A DNA stretch of 64,000 bases from positions 18,688,669 through 18,752,668 of the forward strand of contig CM072805.1 in NCBI GenBank assembly GCA_037013495.1, read 5' to 3'. Shown here one piece after another: positions 48,490 through 62,100 of this stretch. Below the pieces are notes generated by a model. The model was given only the letters and a program-made list of their open reading frames with translations. It searched no databases and was not told where the DNA came from. Each line of letters opens with the position of its first letter. The first letter of the stretch is position 1. The stretch comes from Hippophae tibetana (taxonomy: Eukaryota; Streptophyta; Magnoliopsida; Rosales; Elaeagnaceae). A program made the position numbers and the translations under genes.

Positions 48490-49310
48490 ATACTTGATTA
48501 TCAATATGAGTGATCAAGCATCAAATGTTATACTATAAGTATTGCATGGAAAATGAAAAATGGATAAAAACTACTGGAGTATGTCAATTGATTGAGCTGG
48601 TCAATTAATCTAGGATGAATCGATCGAAGAGTTTTTAGGTAAATTGTTGTTCTTGGTTTTAAAAGGTCGATTGATTGAGATAGGACTCAACTGATAAGCA
48701 ATTAAAGGAAAACAAGGTAAAGGACATGATTTTTTGAGACAATAAGCTAGGTTTTGATGGGTATTATTGTAACAATTGACTTTGGGCACATATATGTACA
48801 TTCTATGCTCTAGAAGCCTTATTACACTCGTGTGAGAGCTAGAAGAGATTGAGAGACCATTAGATAAAAAAAGAGCTAGAGTAAAGAGTAATTAGGGTTT
48901 CCACTATTGTTAGGTATGAAACTTATGTAAGGTCTTTCTTATGACTATTTTTTTCTAAGTGAGTGTACTTCTCTTCAAAGATATCTCCTTGTATTTGTAT
49001 TCTTTATAAAAGAAACAAGTGAAACTTATCTCCATTTGAAAAAGGTGAAAAAATGGAGTAGACTCACCACGTTGATTAAGTTTAATAGCTATAAACTTTG
49101 TGTATTCTTTCTTTATATTTCCTTACATTATTTTCATTGTGCATTATATTCTATTATAAGATTTTGTTGTTATTTTGTTGAATTAATTTTCATTGAGTGT
49201 TGTTGTATCAAAATTTCTATTCTACTTAGATTAGTAGACATTAACAATATCTTATATGTTTACATTCTCGTAACAATATACAAAATGGACTATAAAAGAA
49301 ATAAATTAAG
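48490..49310 (+). mobile_element. Possible solo LTR relic
   Basis: Less AT-rich than its flanks. It carries repeated TCGATTGATTGAG-like words near 48590-48680, then GTGTGAGAGCTAGAAGAGATTG, GGAGTAGACTCACCACGTT and a downstream ATAAACTTTGTGTATTC block. This order is typical of long plant retrotransposon LTRs. No second copy, primer site or coding part is present, so it would be a solo LTR. Borders are approximate. Confidence 0.4.
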
Positions 49311-49385
49311 TTATAATTGATAGAATTCGTTAGGAAATATAATCTCCTAAAAATTTGTCAATTATATTTTTGGATTAAGTACATT

Positions 49386-49965
49386 ATGAGTCATTTTGTT
49401 TGTCTTAGGATACTTTAGTCACTTGGATTTAACGAGGAATATTTTGGTCACTTTATTTGTACAAATTGAACGCTTTTAATAACTTTTTAAATAATAAATT
49501 ATTATTTTATTAATAAAAAATTATGAAAGTAAATTTAATGTTGTAAAATTATTATTTTATTTTAATATTTTAAAACTGTATTTGAACAATACAATTTTTT
49601 CTTTTATTTTTTGTCAATTTTTTTAAATTTGTATGTATTATTTTGGTCACTTTTATGTATCATATTTTTTTATAAATATAGGGTTTGGATAAAAAAAAAT
49701 CAATATAAAAAGGTGTCCAAAAATTACAAATTGTTTTATAAAATATTAAATTTTTAAAAACATACGACAAAAAAATAAAATAAAATATTATACTATTTAA
49801 ATTCAATTTTAACTTGTTAAAATAAAATGATAATTTTACCTCAAATAAATTTACTTTTATAGTTTTTTATTAATAAAATAATATCATACTATTTCATAAG
49901 TGATCAAATTATCTATTTTTTAAGAAAATGACTAAGTATTTTTTGTGATAGCAAAGTGTCTAAAG
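49386..49965. repeat. Fold-back MITE-like element
   Basis: The left arm (49386-49570) and the reverse complement of the right arm (49808-49965) share TTATTTTATTAATAAAAAA, AAAGTAAATTTA and TAAAATTAT.ATTTTATTTTAA. The element is about 580 bases with no coding capacity. Confidence 0.6.
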
Positions 49966-49969
49966 TGTA

Positions 49970-52900
49970 TGAATGAGCGTGGAGATGGATGAGACAATTA
50001 TGCTAATAACCATAACCACCTCACATCAGTTTCACGTACATTTGATTAATAACCATTAGTTATGAACTGATATCAGTTTCTTATTTTTTAACATTCATTT
50101 AAAAATATATTTAGTTTAAAAAATTAAATATTAACTTAATTTTTATTTTACTATATTATTTAAAATATTGACATTAATTTTTATTTTTTAATTATTTAGC
50201 ACATATTTTTAAGTAAAATATAAAATATAAAATAAGAAGAAATAAAATTCAATCTAAGTATACAAAGTATTATGTGTTTTATTATTAAAATTATATTTTT
50301 ATATAATTATATCTATATAAAATAATAATATTAATATATATTTTGTTTTAGTTAACTATAGTTTCGGTATTATAATAACCATTTTCGTCCCATGATTTAT
50401 CAATTATAGTTATTTTTGAAAAAAAAAATCGTAATTTTTTTTACACATAATTACAATTTTAATTATTCATAGTTAAAATTTTCATCCATACTAAAGTGTT
50501 AACTTGATATAAGCAAAGTGACTTGGAGAGTCATCGACTTATATTTTTATATATTTATAAATCTCTTACAAGTATTAGATATATTTATTAAGTATATCAA
50601 ATATTTATAAATTAATAATTAATGTTGTCCAACCTTAAATATATAGAAATTTTAATTTTAATTATATAAATTTAAAAAAATTAATATTGATGTTGTAAAT
50701 TTAACTTTGATATTAATAATTAATAATTGACGTTTGATAATTTGTGGAAGAAGTTAAAAAAAATTAATTATTTTAAAAATTTAAATTATTAGAATAAGTA
50801 TTAAATATACTTTTATACAAAATTATATTTATCGATAACAAAAAGTGTAAATAAATTGAGTTACCGTTAAAAGTTGGTGTCTATATCCTATTGGTACTTT
50901 TAAATTTTTAATGAATTGAATAATTAAAATAAAACCACTATATACCTCATAATGGGCAATTCTGTCATTAGGAAGGACAGCAGTTAGAAACAGAAAGGAC
51001 GTGTAAAGAGCTAGTCAAAGAAAGTAATTTATTTGGTAATTATAAATCTAGTTGTCGTTAAATGATTGGACCCCTTGAGCACATGACGTTAACTTGGGAA
51101 TGAGAGTATCTGATTACAGCGCTCCAACGCATCAATGTCTAGAGTCAGAGTCCAACGTCAAACCATTGTACCATTCCCTCTTGTGATTTTTGTCGCGTAG
51201 GCAAGATAGAGGGGGAAAACGGATATTTGTCCATTAATAGAAACTTACAACATTAGTAATGTATAAAATTATAATAGCTTATATAATTGAGAAAAACATA
51301 TTATATTAAATTAAAAGAGTTATTTTTCTAATACTTACTTTTTGTTATAGTGTTTTAACGTAAAAATCATTAAATAAATAGTAAAATTTATCATTTTTTT
51401 ATCTTTTATAAAATATAAAAAAATGAAATTTTTATAATATAAAAATTAACATATATAAAATTTCTTAATGTAAGAGAAGATCACCTATAATATAATACAA
51501 ATCATAAAAAACAACAAGAATTTAATTTAAAATATATATACTTATAGCAATTATTTATTAAGTAAGTTATTTTATTTATAAATGGACAAATTTTAAAGGC
51601 ACATTCTATTAATCTCCTAATACACTTCATTTAATAAAATAAATAAATTCTTAAAATAAGAATAAAATTTAAAGTTAAAAATATTATTAATAATGATCGG
51701 GCGAAAGTAGAATAGTTTATAAATTCTAAATTTTAATAATAATTTTTTTCTTTACGTAAATTAGTTTATTTTTGAATTGATTTTTTAGGATTATTTATTA
51801 ACTATTTAAATGAGCAGTCTTTTTATTTATATGTATATTATAGGAAATATGTTTATGTATCTTGAGAACTTTTTAAATTTAATTATAGGTGCTTTAAAAA
51901 GTATATATATATGTTGTGAGATAAATGGAGTGTTTCTTTATAATATCAGACGTCACATCATTTCTTTGTCCATTGGATAGGCCGGTCCTGTGAATTTGCT
52001 CACCGTGTGATTCGTTTATACTCTCCTGTCAATCCTTTATTTAAAATTTGGGTCCCACATCTGAGTCAGCGTATGACAACCAATAAGACACGCAAAATGC
52101 TTTTTATCGCCATAAAACTGAGAATTATAATATTGGTATTATGATATTATATTTTAAAATTTATAGTAATAAAAATAATATTTAATTATTTAATTTAAAT
52201 GTTATTTAATAAAATAATTTTTAATATAAAATGATAGGATGTATTTTTTAATAGTAAAATTTTATTACAAAATATAAAATATCTTGATTGTAAATTCTAA
52301 AAATGTTTTTTTTATTTTTTTTCCACACAACTTTCTATTATCTTGTTAAAAATTAACTATTAAAATTAATAAAAAATATTACTTTACTTATTTTAAGATG
52401 GAAGAATAATTTTTTTTATTAATATTTAATTTATACATCAATCTAATTCACATATCATAATATAATTATTATTTTATTAATATAATGTTTTAATTATTTT
52501 AACATTCTATACACAAATAAAAAACTTTATTTGTATAACATTCCTCGTTAAACAACTTACAGTCAAGAAAGTGGCCTATGTGGATTCATCATATTCATAA
52601 AAAGGTTACAAAATATATGAATATAAACTTTGCAGCGCATGAGATATGTTTTCAGTGGCTATTTGTAGAAGGATTTGGAAAGCTTGGAACCATAAAAAAA
52701 TTTCAAACATGTCCGGATTAGCTGCAGTGTTATTATATGCTAAAGATAAGAAATGATCGATCAAGAATTTAAATATCTCCATATTAATATGTGATATAAT
52801 ATCAAGAAAATATTACCAAATATATGTTGTAAATGTTTTGCCAAAATATTGGTAATAATATGGATATTAATGTTATAATTAGAAGTATAAATTAGAATCA

Positions 52901-53780
52901 AGATTAATGAGTTAATCTATTTATTTTTAAAATATATTTTATCTTATTTCACATAATTTTTAATTAGATAAGATGTAACTAAAATAATATTAATTAAGAT
53001 ATATCATTTATCTTTAATGAATCTAAATGAAACAAATATATATACAAAAATAAATAAAAATAATACATGATTATTTATAATTTGAATTTAATAAAAAAAC
53101 AACTACATGTTTGAAGTTAATCCCCCTTAGAGCTATAACCTAAATGAGATTAAATGATATTTAAATAAAATAAAATAATATTATATCATAAATCTATTAA
53201 AAATATTAAATAAGACATGAAATTAGATACTACAATTAATTTTACATCTCAATTATAATATTGTAAATAAAATGTGAACAAAATTTAATTTCTTTTTTCT
53301 TTTTAAAATAATTTATCTTTAAAATATTATACTTATAGTTTTTATATCTTCAATTAAAATATATTTTTTAGATTTGGGAAAATATTTTAGACTTCTTTTC
53401 ATTAATATTTTTTATTTTTATCTCATTATCACATTTACTTTGCTAATCTCGTCAATTATTTTTATTTTTAGAGTTCAAATTATATTATGTATTGTTGGTG
53501 TTATTAATGTATAATACTATTAAAATTACAATTTAAATAAAATTCATAATTTGTTAGAGTTTTTGTCAATTTTTTTTAAATTTTTGTTAACGATGAATAT
53601 TTTTTTTGATATTTTCATAACATTTAAGTCTTAACGTTTCAAACATGAAAGACTCCTTGGAGTTAAGAACACACCAGAAGCAAGAAAAGTATTGTGTAAA
53701 TTCTGTTATAATTCTTGATATTAATAACTATATGTTACATTAGTTTATATAGGTATCATTTTATAACTAGATACTGATAA
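49970..53780. other. Gene-poor AT-rich stretch with two less AT-rich islands
   Basis: No coding signal was recognised. Islands at about 50940-51240 and 51940-52110 are clearly richer in G and C and carry ACGT-containing words (CATGACGTTAAC, CAACGTCAAACC, CAGACGTCACATC) and a CCAAT box (52080). They could be remnants of promoters or distal regulatory DNA. A repeat copy at 52150-52310 matches 27190-27410 in inverse orientation. The rest is simple AT-rich DNA. Confidence 0.45.
52150..52310 (+). repeat. AT-rich repeat, related to 27190-27410
   Basis: Shares AATAATTTTTAATATAAAAT, GTAATAAAAATAATATTTAA and surrounding words with the minus strand of 27190-27410. Confidence 0.5.
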
Positions 53781-53799
53781 ATAAATATTAGTATTTCTA

Positions 53800-54540
53800 A
53801 TTATTTACTAAGATTTCTTTAAGACATAGTTATACAAATCATGCTTATATAAATGATATGGGTAAATTTCAATAGAAATATTATTATCTACTCACAATTA
53901 TCTAACAAAGAATAAGTTTTTCGCCAATTGAGGAACACACACTAAATTTTATAATTTAAGATTCAAGTTACGAGTATGTAAATAACCATTATTATGATAA
54001 GTAATAGGAACAATATATCTATTACCTAACATCATTATTTCATTGCCTATGTAGGCTTTTGGATTAATAATATTGCTTCTCTCATATGTGAGATAATGAC
54101 TAGCTCCATTATCCATAAAACCAAGTTAGATTAGACAATGTTGCAAATTAAGGTGCTAAGAACTATTGTGACATCTTATAACATGTTTGGGACACATGAA
54201 TGGTAGTTAAGAACCAAATGGAATATAGTTGATAGTCAAATGTAATAGGTTGATTTTGAACTTGCAAAATTTGTTGTTGGTGCTTGGGGCATAGATGCTT
54301 GCTAATAGGGTAGCATTGGTGCTTGTTATGGATGAGATGTATACATGTAATGGCATGGAAGAGATTGGACTTGAGATATATGAGCTTGTACTGGTCTATA
54401 TTGTTTTTGATGATAATAAGGTGGTGATAGTTAGAATGATGGTCTAGGATTATATTATTTGTAAATATTTCATGGATCATAGGGTATTAGAGATTGTAGA
54501 TCTAAATGATCAATTGGGGAATTTCAAAGAAGGGGTTGGA
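53800..54540 (-). mobile_element. Copia gag-protease fragment, old
   Basis: On the minus strand, a Gln/His/Leu-rich gag tail with a decayed zinc-knuckle region is followed by an aspartic protease-like stretch. It resembles the plant Copia DSGASHHLT segment (here DNGASHYLTYE) with NEIMMLGNRYIVPI after it. No LTR, polymerase or integrase was recognised nearby. It is broken and old, and its borders are approximate. Confidence 0.6.
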
Positions 54541-54799
54541 CTACTATACTTGATGTTACACTTAATCTAAATGATAGAATACTTGTGTTAATTCGATGTA
54601 ATTGATTATTCATTAGGAGAAAATGACCAATAATTGAAATCTTTTATTGGTAGACTTGTGAAATCAAGTATATCAATCAATATAAATGATTAGAATAAAG
54701 TTAAAGATGTTAAAAAGTACAAGATATGAAAAAATATTTATGTAAGTCTCTATTGTTTTATAATTTATTATATATTATATCCTTTTTGTATTATATCTT

Positions 54800-57634
54800 C
54801 TCTAAAATATGTTTTTTACAGTCATTTTAAAGTCCCCGATGATTGGATGAATAAGTGCTATAAAATTGCAAATAAGGTATGGAAGGATTACAAAACTTTC
54901 AAATTGGCTAGAAATTATGTGATTCTATACTTTGAACCACTTAATAAAGAAAAACTATATAGAATCCTTGAAGATTACCTCTAGAGAGAACCATAAGTAT
55001 GGAAAGACTTCATATATTATAGACGTATAGATGAATTTCAAATCATTAGAAAAGAACATCAAAATATGCAAGTGTAGAATATTCTTCCTAATCGTACTAG
55101 AAGGTAATCAAATCCTGAAATTAGACAAAGAATGATAATATTAAGTTGTTAATTTATAACTACTTTAATATTTATTTTTATTTAATTTAATTTAATAAAT
55201 TGATAAATTTATTTAATTTATATAGGAAGCTAAATTAGGTAGATCGATTACCCGAGCTGAACTTTATATAGAAATAAAGACACCCAAAATAAAGAAGTCA
55301 AAGCCAATGAATAAACAAGAAGAAGAACAACTGCATAAGTTGGTTAGTAATTTTACTTAATACAAAGTCCCTATTATGATTTTTGTATATTAATGTAATA
55401 ATGTATGATATACTTAATTGCTTTATTATTTGTAGAGAACAATTCAAGAAAAAATAAACAAATGTGAAATAATCTAATGATCAGGAAAATATGTCATATA
55501 TTATGCATTTGTATCAGATCATCCTAGTCGTATTAGGGGAGGAATCCAATATAATGGTTAGATGGAGTTTTTCAATGTTCCAAAACAAAGGTCTGAGATG
55601 GTTAGTGAGAATAATTTTAATAAAGTTGAAGAAGAATTGAACTCCTTTAAGGCCACAATGTTAAGTGAGCTCGCTAGTATAAAGCAATTTCATAGTTACT
55701 AAGCAAAAGCAACATAACACTTGCCAAGCATGCCACCATCTATAATATGTATGCCATCCATGTAATCTCATGGCTAACCTATATCCTCTATGTGATATAG
55801 TCATCCTATTGGTCTCATATATATGTCAGGAATGCCCATGCAATCATATAGTATTTCAATATCTCCAATGTAATATGTGTATTCTTACCATCCATCACAA
55901 TAATATTCTGATGTGAATTTTCCTCCATTTGATGAATCATTCATGATAAGATTTAAAGCTTATGTAGATGGCATATTAATTTTACTTTTTATTATATATT
56001 TTATTTATTATATAAAATGCTTAAAGTTTTTACAGAATATGAAATATCTATTGAAAGATCCATTATTTATGGACTATATTACTATTAGATCGATATACCA
56101 ATTGAGCAACGATCGAAAGACTTATAATCAATATTTGAAAAATCATTGGCAAATACTAATTGATGAATCATTGGCAAATACTAATCGATATACCAAGAAG
56201 TTGTTAGACAATATGTGGTTTGATCGTCAAATCAAGTTGTACTAAATTTTGATATGGTATTGTTTATTTTACCTGAGATAAATTTTTTTACTACTTGTAT
56301 TATATTATTATTCTTTTATTGTTACTAATATAATCTCTCTTTTTTAGTCTATTATATCAAAATTGATAATTGCGATAAATTTAAGGGATGTAAAAAAGGC
56401 ATCTCATGCCAAATCTATATCTAGTAGACAATCACCACACATTAAGTCATTCAAGAAGAAAATATGAAAAAAATATAATTATGAGTATGTTATAAACTAT
56501 AGTAGAAATATTGGCTCTTTAATGAATATTGTTGCGAGCAAAAATATCATGAATAATGGATTTATTATGCAACTTCTTAAAGAAATATATGGACTAGACA
56601 TTGAAGAATCAAATATATCGATCAAGTGTATATTGCAATTATTTAAATTTGAAATGATAGATTTAAGTATAATTCAAGTGTGGACAGAACGAGTCCACAA
56701 CGAGTAAATAACTTTCATTTATGTACAACATATAATTATATTTATATTATCTAATTTATATATATATATTTAGATAGCGCATGTTATTATCGACTTTAAG
56801 CTAATCATCTATCACATTTAGCAATGTTTCATAATTCATAATTTGTGAATTAATATCAAGAGCATGATGTTAGTTTAAGAGCGAAACAATTATGTGATTA
56901 TGCATTGACACTTCAGAGAAATAAAAAATTTATAGTCTTTTGGTCACCAAAATTTGAAAAAAGTCAAGATTATTGGTTATTGGTAATTCTTGATCTATAT
57001 GACAATCATATTTGGTATTGTGACTCAATTTTCTTAGAATTGAATAAAGACACAAAAATAATTGTTGAAATATAAGAGTTATAAATGTTTTTCTTTTATT
57101 GTTCTTTGTAATATTGAATAAAGAACTAATTGTTTTAAACTTTGATAAGCCATGAAAGTTATAAAATAAGAGTAAGGACATGGCCCTTAAAAAATAACAT
57201 AAGTATATATAAGATAAAGTTATGGTATATATAAGCGAATATTAATAATTTAATGAATTTTATGATTGAATAATAAAGATGTTTGAATTGATAAACCATG
57301 TACACTTTTTTTGTAGGTTCCACAACAAATGAATGGAGTTATGTGTGGTTACTTTGTCATAAAATTTATGAGCGATATCACCTCAAATATCAACATGTTA
57401 ATTAAAGATGTGGTAATTTTCTTTACTAATATTCTCTTTTAGCATATATAAGTTATTTTTTGTGAATTTATAATATTAAATTTTTATTTGGAATTTAAAT
57501 ACATGTAATTCTTTGGTTGGAGTAAATTGAGCTATAATATACAATGTTTTGATGATTTACGACAAGAATTGGCGAAACACATTCTCCAAATTATAAGATT
57601 GGAAGAAGAAGAAGAATTTGATGATATTGAATAA
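54800..57634 (+). mobile_element. Decayed En/Spm-type DNA transposon: Transposase_24 and Ulp1-like parts
   Basis: Several plus-strand blocks follow the layout of the plant En/Spm (Ptta) transposon protein. Near 54830-55150: VPDDWMNKCYKIANKVWKDYK then a decayed KEHQN...PNRT..KSNPEIRQRM stretch. At 55226-55355: EAKLGRSITRAELYIE. Near 55490-55560: a decayed DHPSRIRGG. These match the Transposase_24 region. From about 56400 comes a Ulp1 (C48 cysteine protease) region: DYWLLVILDLYDNHIWYCDS (about 56970-57030; the usual catalytic His position is Tyr), then NGVMCGYFVIKFM with the catalytic Cys (about 57330-57370), and an acidic end EEEEEFDDIE at 57634. Stops interrupt several blocks and no terminal inverted repeats were found, so it is an inactive relic. 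Some gaps may be introns. Confidence 0.65.
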
Positions 57635-57639
57635 CATAG

Positions 57640-60600
57640 GTATCTTATAATATTTAATGATATTGTAATTAAGTTAAATTTTTATATGTATTATATATAA
57701 ATTATTTTTTGTTATAAATTTAGTTCTTAAGTAATTAATTAATATTTAGTTTTTAAACGAATAAAAAATTTAAAAACTCTTTTAAACATTTTTTTTCTGT
57801 GAGAGTCTTTAAAGAATTGAACCCTCTATAATTCTCTTTCGAAGCAGCCTCACTCATCCCTTACATAGACGATCTCTTATCTTTAAAAGTAATCTACAAA
57901 GTGTAAACCACATACTTTGCTCGATATTCTTTTCATAATAATCATTAAAGGCCTTAACTTACCATATATCTTACGGATATCAATGTTTTCATCATAAGAA
58001 TGGACTTGAGGGTAAACCCCCCACAATAATCTTACTAATTCTTTACAATTAGGTTGTCCCTTTGAACCTAGATCTTGGGATCTCTAGTCAAATAGGTTGG
58101 GTTTCCTTTGCAAATCCTTATTCATTCATGGATTTCTGTCTTATTCTCCTCGATGACTTATCAACTAACTCTCGATTTAACCCTTTTGTTAAGGGATCCA
58201 TTATGTTACATATAATCAATAGAGATAACCCAATTGAGAGCAGTTATCTAATGGTATTATGTCTCTGATGTATATATCGAGACTTACCATTGTAGATATT
58301 ACTTTATATCTTACCAATGGAAAATTAGCTATCACAATGGATGCATATTGTAGGTATAAGCTTCACCTACTTAGGAATATCCTCTAAAAAATTATGTAAT
58401 CATTCAGCTTCTTTGCCACATTTATCCAAAGCGATGAACTCAAATTCTATCATGGATCTAACAATGCATATTTGTTTAGAGGACTTCCATAAAACAACAA
58501 CACCATCTAGTACGAATACATATCCACTTATATACTTTGATTCTTTTATGTCATATATACAATTTGCATCAATGTATCATTCTAATACAACTGGATATCT
58601 TATATAGTGCAATCGATAACTACGTGTCTATCTTAAGCATCTAAGTAGTCTTATAATATCTTTCTAGTGATCAGATCCTGGATTACTAGTATATTAACTT
58701 AGTTTACTTACAGAGTGAGCAATGTCGGGTCTTGTACAACTCATTAAGTATATAATACTTCCTATCACTTTAGATATTCTAGTTGAGACACATATTCACT
58801 TTTATTCTTAGATAGTTGTAGATTTGCATCCACTTGTATTCTCACAATTCTAGAATCACCATTATTGAATTTTGTAGATATTTTGTCAATATAACGACAT
58901 TGACTTAGAATGAGACCGTTTGATATCCTTGATATCTTAATTCTTATGATTACGTTAGTAGCCCCATATCTATCATATCAAACCTTGAATTCAACATAGT
59001 CTTAGTATATTTGTTCATTTGATCATTATTATCCACAATTAGCATGTCATCAATGTAAAGACACAAGATAATATAACCATCTTCTTTGTCTTTAACATAT
59101 ACATATTTGTCACATTCGTTATTTTTAAAGTCATTTGTCCTCATGACATTATCAAACTTTTCATGCCACTGTTTTGGTGCTTGTTTCAAGCCATATAAAG
59201 ACTTCACCAATTTACATACATTTAATTCTTGCCCTAGGCATACAAATCCCTTGGGTTGGTCCATGTAGATTTCTTCATCTAGCTCTCCATTTATAAAGGT
59301 TGTCTATACATCCATTTGATGTATTTCAAGATTTCACAGAGTAGCAATAACAATTATCATCCTTATCGATGTTATTCTCATCACATAAGAATAAGTATCA
59401 AAGTAATCAAGGTCATATAATTGTTTGTATCTCTTAATTACAAGCTTGGCCTTATACTTTTTAATTGATCCATCTAATTTATGTTTTCTAATGAAAATCC
59501 ATTTAGACCCTAGTGTTTTCTAATGGCTTCTTTCTATTGAGGACCTTCAGAAGAATTCACAACCTCTTCATAGGTTTGAGGTTCACTTTCTAGCAAGTAG
59601 ATAAAAAATTATGGATCATAGGATGTTTATGTCCTAGTCATCTTGCTACGTCTGGGTTCAACCTTAACCTTATCCTTAACCTTTTGTTCAGGTTCTTTAT
59701 TTTGATTATCTCCATTCATAATCTCATACATTCATTTAGACGAACTTGATTTGACTTAAAATATACTTGGAAATACATGTTCAAAGAATGATACATTCCT
59801 TGATTCCATTATCGTGTTCGTGTGTATGTTTGAGATCTTTGACTTATGCATTAGAAAATAATAAGCACTACTATTATGTGCATACTCAATGAAGATACAA
59901 TCTATCATTTTTGAACTTATCTTCACCTTCTTAGGTATATGTACGACTACTTTAGCAAGACACCCACATGCTCGTAAGTATTTATAGAAAGGTATCCTTC
60001 CTTTGAATGATTTATACGGTGTCTTATATGTCTTTTTTGGGGTATCTTATTTAAAAGGTAGTTAGCTAACAAAATAGCTTCCCTTTATAAGTTCTGTGTC
60101 AACCCAGAACTTAATAGCATTGCATTCATCATTTCTTTCAAGGTACAATTTTTATGTTCAACAACTCCATTTCGCTGTGAGGAATAAAGCAATGTGGTTT
60201 CATAGATAACTTCATGTTGTGTACAAAAATTTACCAAACGGTGCTTCATATTCACCACCACAATAATTGTGCAATACCTTGATCTTCTTGTTGAGTTGAT
60301 TCTCAACTTCTGTTTTTATAAAGAATAAATTTCTCTATAGCTTCATCTTACCTTTTAAGCAAATACATATAACAATATTTTGTGTTATCATCAACAAAAA
60401 TAATAAAATACTTATTATCACCTCTTGTTTGAAGAAATTTTAAATCACATAGATCACTATGGATTAATTCAAAGGGTTCAATATTCCTTTCAATTAAATG
60501 AAATGATAATCTAGTCATTTTCGCCTCAACACAAATATCACACTTATGCTTTAAATCTATTTGGAATGCAAGTATGTATTCTGTGTTAATTAGTCTATAC

Positions 60601-62100
60601 AATATATCGTAATTAACATGACCTAGTATACCATGCTACAAGTTGGAAGACTCAAGCAAATAAACTGAAGAATCGATCCTATTAATATTCTTAGTTTTTA
60701 CAGCTATTACATTAAGCTTAAATAACCATTAGACACATACCTTTTTTTTCTATAAATATCCCATTTTTGGTCAAAACGATCTTATCATATTCAAACAATA
60801 TCCGAAAGCCATACCTATTTAACAATGAGTCAGAAAACAAGATTTTTATGGATGTCTAGCATATAGATTGCATTTTTTAATGTAAGTTCCTTCCCATAGA
60901 TCATCTTCATTTTGAACTGGCCTTGCCCTTAAATGACTGATGTGGTAGAATTTCCTATGAAGAGCATACATGCCTTGTTTCACCAGTAACAATCCACCAA
61001 GCTCATCTAAGAAATGACTGCACACAGGTCAATATTAGAGATATCATGAGTGATGTCATCAACTATGTTTGCCTCACAATTCTTATTTCTTTTTAAAAAC
61101 TTGCAGTTTGAGACTTTGTGCCATGTCATTTGACAGTTAAAGTAAATCTCTCTGAAGCTTGACTTCTTAAAAGTTGATTCTTTATGTCCCAATTTAGAAT
61201 CTTTACCTAACTTACCCTTGCCATTATTCTTATTGTACTTGAAACTTTGACTATGCTCTATCATATTAGCCTTAGGTGTTGATAGGATATACTTTCTTTT
61301 AGAAGAAGTCTTGTTGTCTTCTTCCATTTTGAATCTTATCAATAAGTCTTTCAAAGACACTTTGCTTGCGTATAAGGTAGGCCTTGAACCCTATGTATGA
61401 AGGAGACAACTTTTCAAGAATCGTTGCATCTCAGAAGGTTTCAATAAGTATCATCCTTCCATCATAAATCTATGTTAAGATATCTTAGATTTCACTTACT
61501 TGACTGCATACAAGTTTAGAGTCTACCATCTTACAATTAAGAAAGCGACCAACTAAAAAAAATTTGAAACTAGTATTTTTAGTTTCATACTTTCGGTCCA
61601 ATGATTCGTACAAGTATTTAGTCGTTTTCTCCTTATTGTACTCATTGTATAAGAAATCGGTTAAACTATTTAGAACATAGTTCCGACATAGATAATCAAA
61701 ATGCTTCTATGCTTCAATATCACTAACAGACTGAAAATATTATTCACCCTCAGGTTTATTGGAAGCTTATTTAGTTAAAAACCTTGACAAATTCAAGGGG
61801 GTGAGATATATCACCAACTTACTCCCCCACCTCTTAAAGTCATTAAATTTCTCCAATTTCTCTACCACAATATAGTTGATAAGAACAGAAAACCAACAAT
61901 GTTGGAAAAACCCCATAAATCACAAAATACCTCGTTATTTGATTCACATTAAAATCATCCTCAATAGTGTTAGAAACATTCATAACTAGATTCTCAATTC
62001 GTTGTAATGGAGTGATCATGTCAAATGTAACAATCTTTTTTTTCTTTTTTTCTTTTTTGGATAAAAGTGTTATAAAACTAATTAAGATTAGTAATGTAAA
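57640..62100 (-). mobile_element. Old Copia retrotransposon fossil
   Basis: A minus-strand Copia element. In its own order: gag (about 62.0-61.0 kb, with a KLEKFNDFKRW-like start and a CQMTWHKVSNC knuckle), integrase (about 60.6-60.0 kb, with HKCDICVEAKMTR and a recognisable core), reverse transcriptase (about 59.5-58.9 kb: [39 protein letters not shown]) and RNase H (about 58.75-58.08 kb, ending DPLTKGLNRELV). A purine tract (TTGTGGGGGG on the minus strand) lies near 58020, so the 3' LTR should run left from about 58010. I could not match a second LTR. The left border is a guess. The element is heavily broken and old. Confidence 0.82.

Noticed and set aside
54163-54480. A 105-residue minus-strand frame as a host gene
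   Set aside because: Its downstream sequence is Copia protease-like, so it was assigned to a retrotransposon fossil.
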